NCBI GenBank assembly: GCA_000708835.1
Contig: DF237009.1
Span: forward strand, 186,001-250,000
Origin: Klebsormidium nitens
Lineage: Eukaryota; Streptophyta; Klebsormidiophyceae; Klebsormidiales; Klebsormidiaceae
Direction: 5' to 3'
Length of the DNA stretch: 64,000 nt
Numbering within the stretch: position 1 is the first letter of the stretch; every line of letters starts with the position of its first letter. The position numbers were made by a program, and so were the translations under genes. Of the stretch, positions 45,179 through 56,472 are shown piece after piece. Below the pieces are notes generated by a model, which was not told where the DNA came from, did not search any database, and worked only from the letters and a program-made list of their open reading frames with translations.

Positions 45179-48100
45179 TCAAAGCTTGAGAGTTGCCAAA
45201 TCTACCAGATGCCGCATGGTTGGCCTTCCGTGGGGGCAATTCCAAGGGGCGTCCAAACCTTCCAAGTGGCGCAGTATCTGCGAGGACAAAGGGATAGAGC
45301 GAATCGGTCAGAACCATTTGGAGACCATTCTTAAGCTCTACTGTCGTTATTGCTCGAGTACTGACGATCGACGCTGAATGTGCGGAAGAAGCAGAATGAG
45401 AAATGCTTTCGTCATTGGACGAAAACGAACAGACCTTATGCTTCTTGAGAGCTGCGAGGTTCCGATTGGACGAGAAGCCAAAGGAAGCGGAAACAAACCG
45501 AAAGAACGAAGAGAGGAGAAGGTTGTGGAAAGAAGAACGACAGAAAGATTGGAATATCGAAGGAACGTAAGTGAAAAAGCAGGAGACTAGGTAAGGAAGG
45601 AGCGCAACACAGGGAAGGTCTGTCGTCACATCTTCGACATACAAATTCTGGTGGCTGCCTTGACCCTTTCTCAAACTCTCCCTCTGACCATTGAGTCTCC
45701 CTCTCTTCCCCAGGGCTACAGCCGTCGGTTTTACAACCCCGCCAATCACGATTGCTTGGCTACCGTCCTCACCGTCTATCTGACAAAGACAGCACAACTC
45801 GTCCGTACCTTAACCATCTGCTGCTTGTTGAGCGGATCGCCGATCATGATGGACGAGCGGCACGCGCGTGACGCCAGCATGGTGCGGACGCGCGACGGCC
45901 GGACGGCGTTCGCGGGGCTGCTCCCCCCAGGGCTGTCCGCGGCCTCGATCGGGGCGTCCGCCAGAAGGGACACCAGCTCGTGAACGTCTGCAGGGAAGCG
46001 ACCGGGGGACACTTTATTCGTATCCAGGCAGGGGGGTAAGGCTCCAAAAGGGTCACGAGCGCTTGAGCAGCTGTAGAGAAGAGACTCGCGGAAAGATGAA
46101 AACCTCTTGGGTTCAGGCTGAGGAGGAAGGTGGATAAGAGCAGAGACGCAAGCTCGCGCATGTGCCGGAACAGTGACAGGGGGGTTAAAGAGGACGTCGG
46201 TCTATACATACCGTCCCGGCTCGATTTTTTCCAGACCAGCTCGGAAGCACATCGACTCCTAGCACAGTTGGCAAGGGCGCTCGACTTTCACCGTGAAAAC
46301 GAGCGATCGAAACTCGGTCGGAGCAACTTTACTCCTTTTTCTCACCCCGTGCAGGTCGAACTCACACCGGTTTTCAAATTTCACGTCACGCGGGCAGACT
46401 TTCCGTGCGATAGAATTTCACCGTATGCGGCTGACGTCAGGCGTTACGGGTCACGGGACGCCCTCTTAAAGAGGACGCAAAGGGGGCGAAGGCCAAAAGC
46501 AGGGACACAAACGTGCGAAAATCTGTGGAGAAGCGACTTCCACTTAGAAGTAAAAAGCGTCGACTCTTCCAAGGAGCAGGAAGACTTGAGCGGGGACACC
46601 AGCTCATGAACATCTGCAAAACTTGCGACCGGGGGAGGATGAGTGAGGCGACGGGGGGGAGAGAGAAGCTACTAAATCATCCAGAGGGGGGGGAAGCTAA
46701 AGCAGGGACGCGGGGTAGGGCAGGAATCGTAATTTCACACCGGTGGGGGGAGAAACTATCCTAAACCTGATTTCAAACCTAATTTTAACCGTAGACCCAG
46801 ATCAAACCCGTAGAGCTATTCCTTAAAAGCTACACTTACACCTACACCTACACTTACACCTAAACCTGAACCTGAACCTAGTTCACCCTAAGCCTAAGGC
46901 TGAAATGCCTTCCACACGTTCTCTCACCGTCGGGCCCGAACGTGATGTTCTTGCTGAAGGGTACTGCCGCGAGCTTGAAGCGCCGCCCGGCGGGCGCGTC
47001 CCGAGCCTCGACCAGCTCGAACCCGTTCCGCCGGAACGCCTGCAGGTGCGGAATCGTGTGTGTGAGAGATGTCTCTCGTTTAAAACAGATTGTCGATGGA
47101 TTGGCGAGGAGCAAAAGCTTCCGAAAGATTTAGTGAAGCAAGCAACTCACAAAAATAGGGCTGTGGATGCAGGCCAAGGGCCGAAGAGCCTGCTTGCATT
47201 GCTTGAATCCCACATCGAAATAGCAGAGCCTGCAAAGAACGTTTACACGGACGTCCAACACCGTGCAGCCCTCAATTCTACTTTTCTTTTTAACATTCTT
47301 CACACCAGAAGTTTCGAGGATGTCAGGAGCACAATCTGATGCATTCGTACCTGCAAGTGCTCCTGGCACGTAACCTCCTCCGCGGCGGTTAGGTCTAACC
47401 CGAGCGGGTTAAGCAGCGGTTGTTTGTTGAGCACGGTGGTCCGCACCAGGCGCTCAAAGTTGAACTTCTCGTCGGAGGCGTGCTGATCGACGATAAACAG
47501 GTCGTTGTCGAGGCGCGCAATGATGAAGCCAAGGTTAAATTGGCCGCACACATCCATTTTGCTGCAAGAAGAAGGTATGCGCATCAAAAGAGTTGTTTAG
47601 ATCTGCGTTACGGACGGGATCCTCGTAGGATGCAAGCTGGTTACGATAAACAGGTCGTTGTCGAGGCGTGCAATGATGAAGCCAAGGTTGGACTGTCCGC
47701 ACATCGCCATCCGGCCGCAAAAGAGACATATGAAACGTGGGTAAGCGGAGGGGTTAAGTTTCGGGTTTGGGAGCGGCTGTCCTAGGCCCGTTCGCCGCCG
47801 GTTATCTTCTGTACACAGAGAAGGGTGCGCAATGGTCTTGGGGAAGAAAACACCTCAAGGTATGTTTGAAGGGAGACGATAGTAAAAACTGGAAAGGATT
47901 CTCATGGCAAGATCAGCAGTAAGCATCCAATTTTCGGATACCAAGATGTTTTGGCCACATCTGAGGGAAAGGGTCTGTAGATACCCAGGAAGTGATGCCT
48001 TGTTCGTCAAAGGAACAGGTGCGACATTTCACCTGCGTTTCAATCAAAAAATGTATCGCAACACATTGCAGCATAGTCTGATTACAGGATTCAAAGAGGC

Positions 48101-51100
48101 CGCTCAAATTCAGTACAGTTATTCGGAAGCCCGCAAAGCTCAACCAATTCAACTAAAGCAATGCGTTGCTCTAATCTATAGAAATAAGCACATTCGCAAT
48201 TAGAATCTTTGGTTTTAGTAAGCTGCTTATAGAATCAACAAGAATGAATGGATTAAGAGATTCACCCCTTTTCCTTCTCCTAACCTCTTTAGGGCTTGAC
48301 CAATCAAAAAAGTAAAATATTTGTTGTATACGGTAGACTGTACTGCCGAAGGGCACCTGAAAGCCACTCACGGGATAGGCATCTTTCTTCGAGCACATCA
48401 TTGATCCCAACTCATGGGAAGCCCCCGGCCCCAAACACCAAAACATCAAAGTCAAGAAAAATAATAGGAAGCCGAGATAATAGTAAGGTAACCGCACTGG
48501 GACGGGTAGAGTTAGTTTGGTGATAAGGGTGGGTATGGGTGCGGAGCGGGTGTATTCTTGGGTTAGGGTTTTTAGTGTTTGTCGGAGCTTACTATTATCT
48601 TGGCTTACTATTATCTTCCTTGAGTTTTATCACCAAATCCAGGATCTTCGGAAAGCCGCAAGGTTCCATATAGAACCCACCAAGCTCCACACCCCACCAA
48701 CTGACAAGAACAAAGTACGACAAGAGCGACGACAAAGCTCACCCAAAGTCCTTCTTGTTGAACACCCGCTCCAGCTCATTAGTTGCCGCGTCTAGATCGC
48801 CCGCCTCGGCCCGCCCGAGCGACGCCGCCGCAAACTGCCGCCCCCGCTTCCTTTCTCTCCCCGTTTCTAGTTGCTCCGCCCTCCAGTTCGCCCACCGCTG
48901 CCGCAGTCGGCCCACGTCAAACGCCACCCGCATGTCGTCGCTCGGCGCTTCCCTAGGGCTGTCGGTCCGGACGTCCGGAGAAGGGGTACTGGCGTCCGTA
49001 GGGAGGGGCGAAGCGTCCGGAAGGGATGCACCGACGTCCGGAATGGTTGTACGGCCGCCGGAGAGGTTAGGCCGGACGTCCGCAGAAGGTGGACGAAGAT
49101 TTCGGGGGGCCTTTCGGACGTCCGAACCTGGTGTTTGCGCAGCGGTTTCTCCGAGCGAATCCCTTCGGCTCGCGCCAACATCGTGTTCCACTTCGTCTTC
49201 TAGCACCTCCAAACCTCCTCGCTCGGGTGCGGCTGTTGCCGTCGGAATCCTTTCCCCCGCAGGGGGCTCCGCACTACCCGCCTCCGCCCCCCCCGACCGT
49301 CCTCGTTTGTTTCGCACCAACGCCGTTCCAGTCCGCTCGCTCTTTGCGGATTCGTCCGGTGATCCGTCCGCAGACCCCACACCGTCTGAATCCTCGCTGT
49401 CCCTCAAATCCGGACATGTGTCCGCCGCTCTGCGGACGTCCGGAGGGCCCGCGCTCGGCTTCCCTCGCACAAGGAATCCGCTCAGCGACGCCTGCCGGGG
49501 CTTCTTTCCGGGGGCAGTTTCGGCCGCGAGGGATCCCCCATTCCCCGACTGAGGGATCCCCCAGGGCGCGTGCGCGGCTTTTTCTGGGGCGGCTTTGCCA
49601 GCGGCCGGTACGTTTAAGAAGGCGTCCAGCGGCACCGGCGTCCGAGCGGCGCTCCGGACGCGTCCGAAGTGCGCGGACCTCGTTCCGGCCCCTCGTTCCG
49701 GTTCCGTTCTCTCCTGGGGAGTGTCTTCTTGCTCATCTTCTGACTCGTTTCTTGGGGGCTCTGATTGTGGAGAAGCTCGAGCCCCTTTTCGAGTTTCCTC
49801 TCCTGAAGGAACCTCAGCGCCACTCCCCTCTTCGTCATCTTCAGCATCTCTCCGGTCCTTGTTCCGTCGGCTCCTCGTTCCGTTCCGGCCCCCGATCTCC
49901 TCAGCGGACTCTGATCCCGCCTCCTCGTCTTCCCCTTCTTCCTCTTCCAACGCGTCTGCAAGACTCCGCATCTTTCTCGTTACCCCCCCGTTCGTCTCGT
50001 CCCCCGTTTGCTCTTCAACTCCCGGACTCAGAGCCCGCCGCTTTCTTGCCCCCTGACTCGGTTCCCCCCCGTTCGCTTCCCCTCCCGCCGAAAACGCTTC
50101 CAGACTGCGCTTTGTTCCGTTCTTCCCTTTACCGCGGGTTCCTTCCTCTTCCATTTCTCCACTCCCCCGCCCGTCTCTAGAACTGCGCTTCTCCGCATCC
50201 CTAATGTCCCCATCTTCTTCGCTCCCATCCTCTTCTAAACCCACACTCAGACTGCGCTTCCTTTTCTTTGCATCCCCTGTTTCTCGCCGGGCCCCCCTCC
50301 CCTTCTCCCCCATATTCTCCTCGCTCTCGTTCTCACTCTCCTCGTCCCCCCCCTCTTCTTCGCTGTCGCTACTTTCCGCCGACTCGTCCTCGTCTCCCCC
50401 CACGCTCAGAGTGCGCTTTTTCCCTGCCTTTGCCCCCCCCTTTTCTTTCGCCGGCTGGCTCTCTTGCACGCGGAACACGTACTTGTCCGGAGCGTACAGC
50501 TGCTCCAAGGATGTCCGGAGCGCGGATAAGAGATCCGCCTCCGTGTGCAGAAAGATCTTGCGCTTGTCGGGCGTCACGTTGACGTCATACGAGTCCTGGA
50601 AGAAAGGCACAGGTGGCAAATGAGTAGCGGCCTTCAAGCAATTGTTTCTTAAACGTCTAAGTGCACCAAGGACGTTTGGAGAGTGGAGAGGAGGCCTGCC
50701 TCCGTGTGCAGAAAGATCTTGCGCTTGTGGGGCGTCACGTTGACGTCATACGACTCCCGGAGAAAAGAGAGGCACAGGCGGCCTATCAGTGATGATCTTC
50801 GAGAGGTTTTTCCAGAAGCGTAAAAGTGCTCCAAAGACGTCTGGGGCGCAGATAAGAGGTCCGCCTCCGTCTGCAAGAATTTCATGCGCTTGTCGGGCGT
50901 CAAGTTGACATCATACAAGTCCTTGCCAAGGAGGCAACGAACGGATTCAGGTGCTGGTCTACAAACGGCTGGCTCATGATGAGATCAACCAGTAGATCGT
51001 TTCGGAAGACGGCGAGCCTCAAACAATCATAGGCAAAGCGTGGCAACATTGTCAACGACTTCCCTTCGGAGAAACCAGAAGGGATTGTTCGCGGAAGGGC

Positions 51101-54100
51101 GGCCCTGCTTCCGGAAGAAACGACTTCCAACAATGCGCACGACATTTCGATCCTTCCACGATGGACCACCGAAGAGATGGACACCTAGAGGAGGGTCCTG
51201 ATTCGCAGCATGGGCGAAACGATTCGTGGTAGTAGAACAACTACCGGCAATAGACTCAACACTCCCTGATCGCAAAACCAGTTGCAACCTTTGGCTCACC
51301 GTGGGCAGCACAAAATTGAGAACCGCCATCGGGTACTGCAGGCTGTTGAACGCGCGGTATGTCTCGTTGAGCAGCTTCCCGACTTTGGGCATCTCCACGG
51401 GGCGCCCGTTCACGAACAGAAACTGCCGGTCGCCTGACGCGCGGCCGCAGCCCGCGCCGGCCTTGGACACGAACCTGAACGAAGAAATCGACAGGCTCAA
51501 TTTCGGGCGACCATGCGCTCACAATTAGGCAATGCGGGACTGGGGTTGCTGTGTCGAATTATGCGTCGATTGTATGAAATTGACCATTTATGTACGAATA
51601 CTGGCGGTCGCCCGACGCGCGGCCGCAGCTCGCGCCAGCCTTCGACACGAACCTGCACGTGGACGAGAAAGTGTCAGTCGTATCTGATGAGATAGCTTTG
51701 CGAACTTCGCTCCATCCGACTGCAAAATGAGTCTCTAACATCTACTCTCGCGGCTTAGCCCGCACATTACTTCTCTATGGAAAAAGAAACTCCACACTTA
51801 CCCACAACTTTCGTGGAGGTCCCCGTTCGCACCTCAATGGCTCCAGGTGGCCGCGGGAATCGGCCCAAAGCACAAAAACAGAAGCAATACTTGCAAGGTC
51901 GTGAACAAGAAGAGCACTAGAAAGGAGCAAGTTCAAATTCGTGATAACTTACTCGAAACCTTTGTGCAAGTCCCAAATCGCAACCTCTACGTGGCCCAAA
52001 CTTGCGGCAAATTTAGTTTCGAAGCACACAGAGGAAAGTTGACATTTCAAGCTCTTGGGGGCTGAGAAGCACCAAAATGAGCAAAGCAAAGAAGTCTGCT
52101 TCATCTCACCCGGTGACTTTGTACAAGCCCCGAGCGCCGCGTTTATGGGCTCCAAACTGACGCAAACTTGGTCCCAATCCTTACGACGGAACCGAAGCTT
52201 CCAAGCTCAAACACTAAAACAGCATCAGATTGAGCAATGCCTGAAGTTTTATTTCTTCCACCCAATAGTGTATGCGAGTCCCCGATCGCCACCTCTATGG
52301 GCTCCAGGCTGGCCGCGAACTCAATCTTAGATCCGAAAGATGGAAACTTCCGCTAGGATAAAAGGAAAGGCTTTGTTTTCCTTACCCAGTAACTTTGTGC
52401 GAGTCCCCAATCGCCACCTCAATCGGCTCCAAACTGGAGGCAAACTTGGTCCCGAACACGGTGACAATGTTGTCCCGGACGCTGCGGCCGCCCTGCGTCT
52501 GAATGACGGTGCTGCGTCCGGCGGACCCAGCTTGGTTTGTGCAGATGAGCCGGACGTCCGTAGAGATCAGAGCGTACGCCTGGAAGCATAAAGAAGGATA
52601 ACATGACTTCGGACGCCCGGCTAATAGTAATCGTGGGAGCAGAAGAAGGAAGATGGTACTGCCTCCGGCGGACCCAGCCTGGTTCGTGCAGATGAGCCGG
52701 ACGTCCATGATGATCAGAGCGTACGCCTGGGAGCAGAATGAAATAACTTCCGGACGTCCGTAGAATGCAAAGCGTAAGCCTGGGAGCATACAAAGAGAGT
52801 GGTGGGGCCAGCGGATCCGGCTTGGTTCGTGCAGATGAGCCGGACGTCAATGGATCTCAAATTGTACGCCTGGGAGATATCAAGCGCTTGCCAAGATTAC
52901 AGAACAAAAGAAACTGATCATAGCTTGGGATGGGAGCAAGACTTTCAAAATGCAAAAGCTACACGGTTTTCAAATCGTGTCTGAAATTCTTGCATGATTT
53001 CTGACGCAACCTCGTCAAGCAGCAATATTTTGGAGCAGAAGGTTGGCATGAGACCCGGAACATCCGGATCGATTGAGCGTCCGCCTGAAGGCATAAAAAG
53101 GACGATATGAGATCCGGACGTCCGAGGAACCTAAAGGCGTACACCTTCGAGCGGAGCATAAGAAGGATGATCAGATTCGGAAGCCCGTAGAGAATCAGCG
53201 TACACCAGTGAGCATAACAGATGATTTGAGATACAGACGTCCGAAGAGATTGAGGACGACTGAGCTCCTCGCGGAAAAGCACTTGCTCTCGCTCCATACG
53301 TTGGGGTTAGAGCCCAATCGGAATACGTGAGCGCACCTGGAGCAGCGTCAGCAGTTTCCCATACTCGCGCTTGACGTTGCGCGTGAACTCGCGGTGGCGC
53401 ACCGGCAGCGGCGAGAAGAGCTTGCCCACCGCCACTGTCGTGCCCACAGCGCGCGCCACCTTGCGCGAGCTCGCCACGCGGCCGTTGCGGTCGAACACGA
53501 GCTCCGTCGCAACGGGCTCCGCAGCAGTCCTGAAAGAATACGGTCTTCGAAATCATCATCCGCGAACCTCGGTGATAAGCAGTAACGCAAAAGCAGGCTT
53601 CTGGGCGAGGTACACACTTGCGGGTAAGGAGTGATGGGGCCCAGTCTGCCAAGGGATTGATGACAAGGAGATTGCAACCGAGTCCTTAGCAATACTGGAA
53701 GCGAGAGTGTCAAGTGAGGCGATGTTGGAAGCTGACTAAGGTTTGTTGTCCTCCATGTACTGCCACTTCCAACACCAAACTGTCAGGAAATGTGTCAAGA
53801 AAGTCCGCCCAAGCAGCCTTGATCTGTGCCACTCAGAAGAACGAGGCCTTCAGGCCTTTCAATATCCCCAAAGTTGCGCAGTGCAGCTCAAGGCATGCGA
53901 TCAGACCCCTGGTCGGACGCCCGTTTTTGAAGACATGCCACAAGCCCCAGACCCAATCATATGCCAAAACGCTTGTATTTGGAGTTCTCATGATCAGAAC
54001 TTTGAGTATCCTGAAGAGCTCAAACCGCAAGATAGCTTGCCTCGTTGTGATGGTGACATCAGCAAGCGCACACAGCGAGCTCAGCGCCTCCCCACGGAAG

Positions 54101-55186
54101 CCAAATGTGGCAAGCGACGTCAGGTCTGAGAATGTAGAAATCTTGGACGTGTGGTACTTGAGGGCCAAGCCCGCATGGTTTTCGGGCGCCACGCCGCAGC
54201 CATTGTCCGCGACTTCAATCAGCTCGGAGCCGTACTCTTTCAATCGGATGTCGATGTTTCGTGCTCCGGCGTCGAGGCTGCAACAGGGGACCAAAGCGCT
54301 ATTACCAATGAAGCTGATACTGGGTTAAAGTTCGATGAAAAAACTCGATACCGTACTTTGTCAAGCGGATGTCGATGTTTCGCGCCCCAACATTGAGTCT
54401 GCAGACGAGAGCCAAATGAGGTGATGGACGAAGTAGAGGCTGTGTTTGGATCCTGACAGAATCATGGCCTTTGCGGGGCGCTTGAACAACCAGTGACCGC
54501 AGTAAGCTATTCTCTCTGCAAATTTCCACCTTGGAGCCATGCTCGTGCAGGCAAACTGTAAACTTCACGACCTGGTGTCAGGGCTGCCCTGAGGAGAGGG
54601 ACAGGGATGTTAGCGGGAGGGATTTGCTTGATGAGGTATTAGCCAAAAGGCATTGCAATAATGCATTTGCTTCATCAATTGACATCAGAGAGCACAAAAT
54701 CGATGAAACTCTATCCTCGAATCTCTGAGAGTGCTTTCCTTGTGGGGGGATGCACAACTGTGCAGCCGGCCATCAAGCAGGAGGATAAGAGTCCTCAAGA
54801 AACAGAAGGGCAGCTTACACTGTCTGTCTGTTGGGCATCATCCTCGCTCTATGTGGCAAAACCCAGACCCACAATTCAGCTATTGTCAGACTTTTTCAGT
54901 CATAAATGACCAACATTTATGAGCTTCCAAGTAGCTCATAACAGCCACTCTCACCAAACATCTCTCTTTGAGAAGACCTCAACGATTGCAGTGATCCGGG
55001 ACCTGCGCCGAAGAAGCTGTTGATGAAATCAAAAACAATAAAGCAGCAGCGTGCTTCTCACCTGTTTTCCACAAGCTCTTTGACGGCCGTGGCTAGGTCG
55101 AGCACCACCTGCCCCGAACAGATTCGATGCACCGCTGCCTTGTCAATCGGCTTGATAGCACCACCCTGATGGCTGCCTCCTGCCAT
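45179..55186 (-). CDS. PMS1: DNA mismatch repair protein PMS1 (MutL-alpha subunit)
   Basis: PMS1 (PMS2 in animals) pairs with MLH1 and nicks the strand to be repaired. Ten exons: 55186-55062, 54277-54041, 53529-53337, 52579-52386, 51474-51300, 50595-48743, 47561-47351, 47039-46928, 45987-45809 and 45277-45179. They join without any phase conflict into 1,125 residues. The GHKL ATPase has KELVENSLDAGA (residues 36-47), DNGCG (66-70) and GFRGEAL (101-107). Exon 6 is one 1.85-kb exon: [20 protein letters not shown], then a very long acidic, Ser-rich disordered linker that makes the protein longer than typical plant PMS1. The C-terminal endonuclease has [20 protein letters not shown] running into [12 protein letters not shown] (the DQHA-x2-E-x4-E motif), ASRACRSS and [11 protein letters not shown], so nuclease activity is expected. 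Intron 2 uses a GC donor (AG|GCAAGC). Its introns carry many decayed exon-edge copies. Confidence 0.93.
46136..46640 (-). repeat. Decayed copies of a PMS1 exon 9 acceptor edge
   Basis: The edge at 45968-46010 (plus-strand GGACACCAGCTCGTGAACGT then CTGCAGGGAAGCGACCGGGG) is well preserved at about 46597-46640 (GGACACCAGCTCATGAACAT, CTGCAAAACTTGCGACCGGG). Weaker matches are at about 46136-46182 and 46501-46530. All lie in the intron before that exon. Confidence 0.65.
47640..47715 (-). repeat. Decayed copy of the PMS1 endonuclease exon edge
   Basis: Plus-strand CGATAAACAGGTCGTTGTCG and AATGATGAAGCCAAGGTT match exon 47561-47351 (at 47493-47570) nearly exactly. They are followed by a decayed GCGGACAT region and a lost acceptor. 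Confidence 0.8.
48449..48626 (+). mobile_element. MITE-like element with telomere-repeat-like core in a PMS1 intron
   Basis: Inverted arms of about 38-40 bp (48449-48486 and 48587-48626, sharing AGATAATAGTAAG and its complement) flank GGGACGGGTAGAGTTAG, GGTGCGGAGCGGGTG and GGGTTAGGGTTTTTAGT. The core is nearly the same as at 2.7 kb, but the arms differ from that copy's arms. No ORF. Confidence 0.7.
50690..50925 (-). repeat. Two decayed copies of the PMS1 exon 6 acceptor edge
   Basis: The functional edge (50540-50600: TGTGCAGAAAGATCTTGCGC, GCGTCACGTTGACGTCATAC) is repeated at 50697-50757, nearly identical. A more diverged copy lies at about 50835-50925. In translation they give [20 protein letters not shown] and [20 protein letters not shown], against the functional [20 protein letters not shown]. 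Confidence 0.85.
51599..51665 (-). repeat. Decayed copy of the PMS1 exon 5 acceptor edge
   Basis: Plus-strand CTGGCGGTCGCCCGACGCGC, GGCCGCAGCTCGCGCCAGCC and TTCGACACGAACCTGCACG closely match the exon edge at 51422-51480. The copy translates as [17 protein letters not shown] and keeps an acceptor-like GCAG. Confidence 0.85.
51797..52325 (-). repeat. Four decayed copies of the PMS1 exon 4 donor edge
   Basis: Copies of the functional edge at 52381-52455 (CTTACCCAGTAACTTTGTGC, GAGTCCCCAATCGCCACCTC) lie at about 52254-52325, 52104-52178, 51948-52022 and 51797-51875. Three retain a CTTAC or CTCAC, which is a GTAAG/GTGAG donor on the coding strand. Confidence 0.8.
52600..53265 (-). repeat. Array of about seven decayed copies of the PMS1 exon 4 acceptor edge
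   Basis: The functional edge (52516-52590: GACCCAGCTTGGTTTGTGCA, GATGAGCCGGACGTCC, GCGTACGCCTGG) recurs strongly at 52668-52738 and 52805-52883. It is progressively weaker or shorter at 52747-52793, 53045-53095, 53111-53163, 53170-53222 and 53228-53265. Several keep the acceptor (CCTGGGAG on plus is CTCCCAG on the coding strand). Confidence 0.85.
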
Positions 55187-56472
55187 GGACCTGACTTCTT
55201 TTTGAAGAATGACTACAATTCGCTACAAGTCTGCAGCATTGCAGCGACCTGGCCAACCTACTCAGCGACGTGCACTGCTTTGCCCCAACTCTCAAAATTC
55301 TTCCCTACTCAAAACTCTAAAGGCTGATGTCTCACGCCAAACTACAATGAACTTTGCACTTTCCTCTACCCAAGGAGAGCTCTGCCCTTGCTTCCCCATT
55401 CAGACTTCAGTTCAGCCTTCAAGTTCCTCCATGGAATCAATGCAGGAAGAAATCAAAGTTGGCGCGCCATTTCTACTGACTGCGCGTTCAAGCGCGCGCT
55501 CATATAACAGGCGGCCGCGTGAGTGGCCCGTAGCGCGCGGACGGAGGCTAAATGCGCCGCCGCGCCGCGCGGCACTGACTCGAATTTTGTCGCGGCCGGC
55601 CGGCCGCGTCCGTTGACCTCGAAGACGTTGCACTGGCAAAGTTCGAACGTCTTGCATGTCGAAAGTCTGCGGAGCGGTCTCCGCAGGTCTTCTCTTCCAC
55701 GTGCGAGCCATGGCTGCTCTGCAAAGTCACCCTTGTCAAAATTTCAGACACCTCCCGCAAGATCGCCTCGTGCGCTTGTTGTGGCTGCCCTTTCGTCGCT
55801 CAGGATTCTGGTCACAGGGAAGTGTGTGGTCCGCTTTCAACCACGACAGTCCAATGTAAGTATCTGCTCGTCAATCATCAAGTAATCTTACTTGCTGAGT
55901 GACGTTTTAGAGCCTTATCCGCTTCGTATTCTCTCTTCCGAAGAATATTCTCTGCCTTATTAGAGAGTTCTTCAATCATACTGGAGACCAAGCTGTGCTC
56001 ATTTCAAGTTCCCTCGAGCTCAGAAGTCGGCTTTCGGTATCTTTCGGCAAGCAGAAGACCTTCCCTTCTGCAGGGACGCTGAGCAGGTCTCGAAGAAGAC
56101 GGCCTGGCGAAGTGGCAACTGAAATGCACACTGGCTGCGCCAAGCTGCTCTCTTGTGCGTGCTGAGGCACTATGGCAGTGCAGCAAATCCGGGAGAAAGT
56201 CCTTCTAGAGCGGCTCTGCGGTGACGCTGGCTGAAGAAGCTTCGTTTTGGTAACTCTTGGAGAACAAGCTCCAAAAAGGTTCCGAGCGAAATTTGCAGAA
56301 AGCCTATCAGATTCCTGTGTTGCTTAACAGGAAAAGACTTCTTTGTTCACAGCAGGACAGACCATTTTTGGAAGAAGGTGCTTGTGCTGGCAAGGTCTTG
56401 ATTGAGGTTTGGGAAAGAACAAGTAAGGGGCCTGCAAGGCTCTACTCAAACAGTTGGGAGCTTCTTCCGTGC
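55187..56472. promoter_or_regulatory. Shared upstream region of PMS1 (-) and the carrier gene (+)
   Basis: A head-to-head arrangement across 1,286 bp. A GC-rich patch at about 55480-55620 (GGCGGCCGC, GGCCGGCCGGCC) could be a CpG-like promoter segment. No specific factor site is claimed. Confidence 0.45.

Noticed and set aside
46800-46880. (CCTAAA/CCTACA)n-like run as a telomere remnant
   Set aside because: Too irregular (mixed CTACAC, CTAAAC, CTGAAC units) and short; treated as simple repeat in a PMS1 intron.
49089-50180. 363-codon plus-strand frame opposite the PMS1 linker
   Set aside because: Antisense of a low-complexity Glu/Ser/Arg exon gives Pro/Ser-rich frames by composition alone; PMS1 phases on the minus strand are fully consistent.
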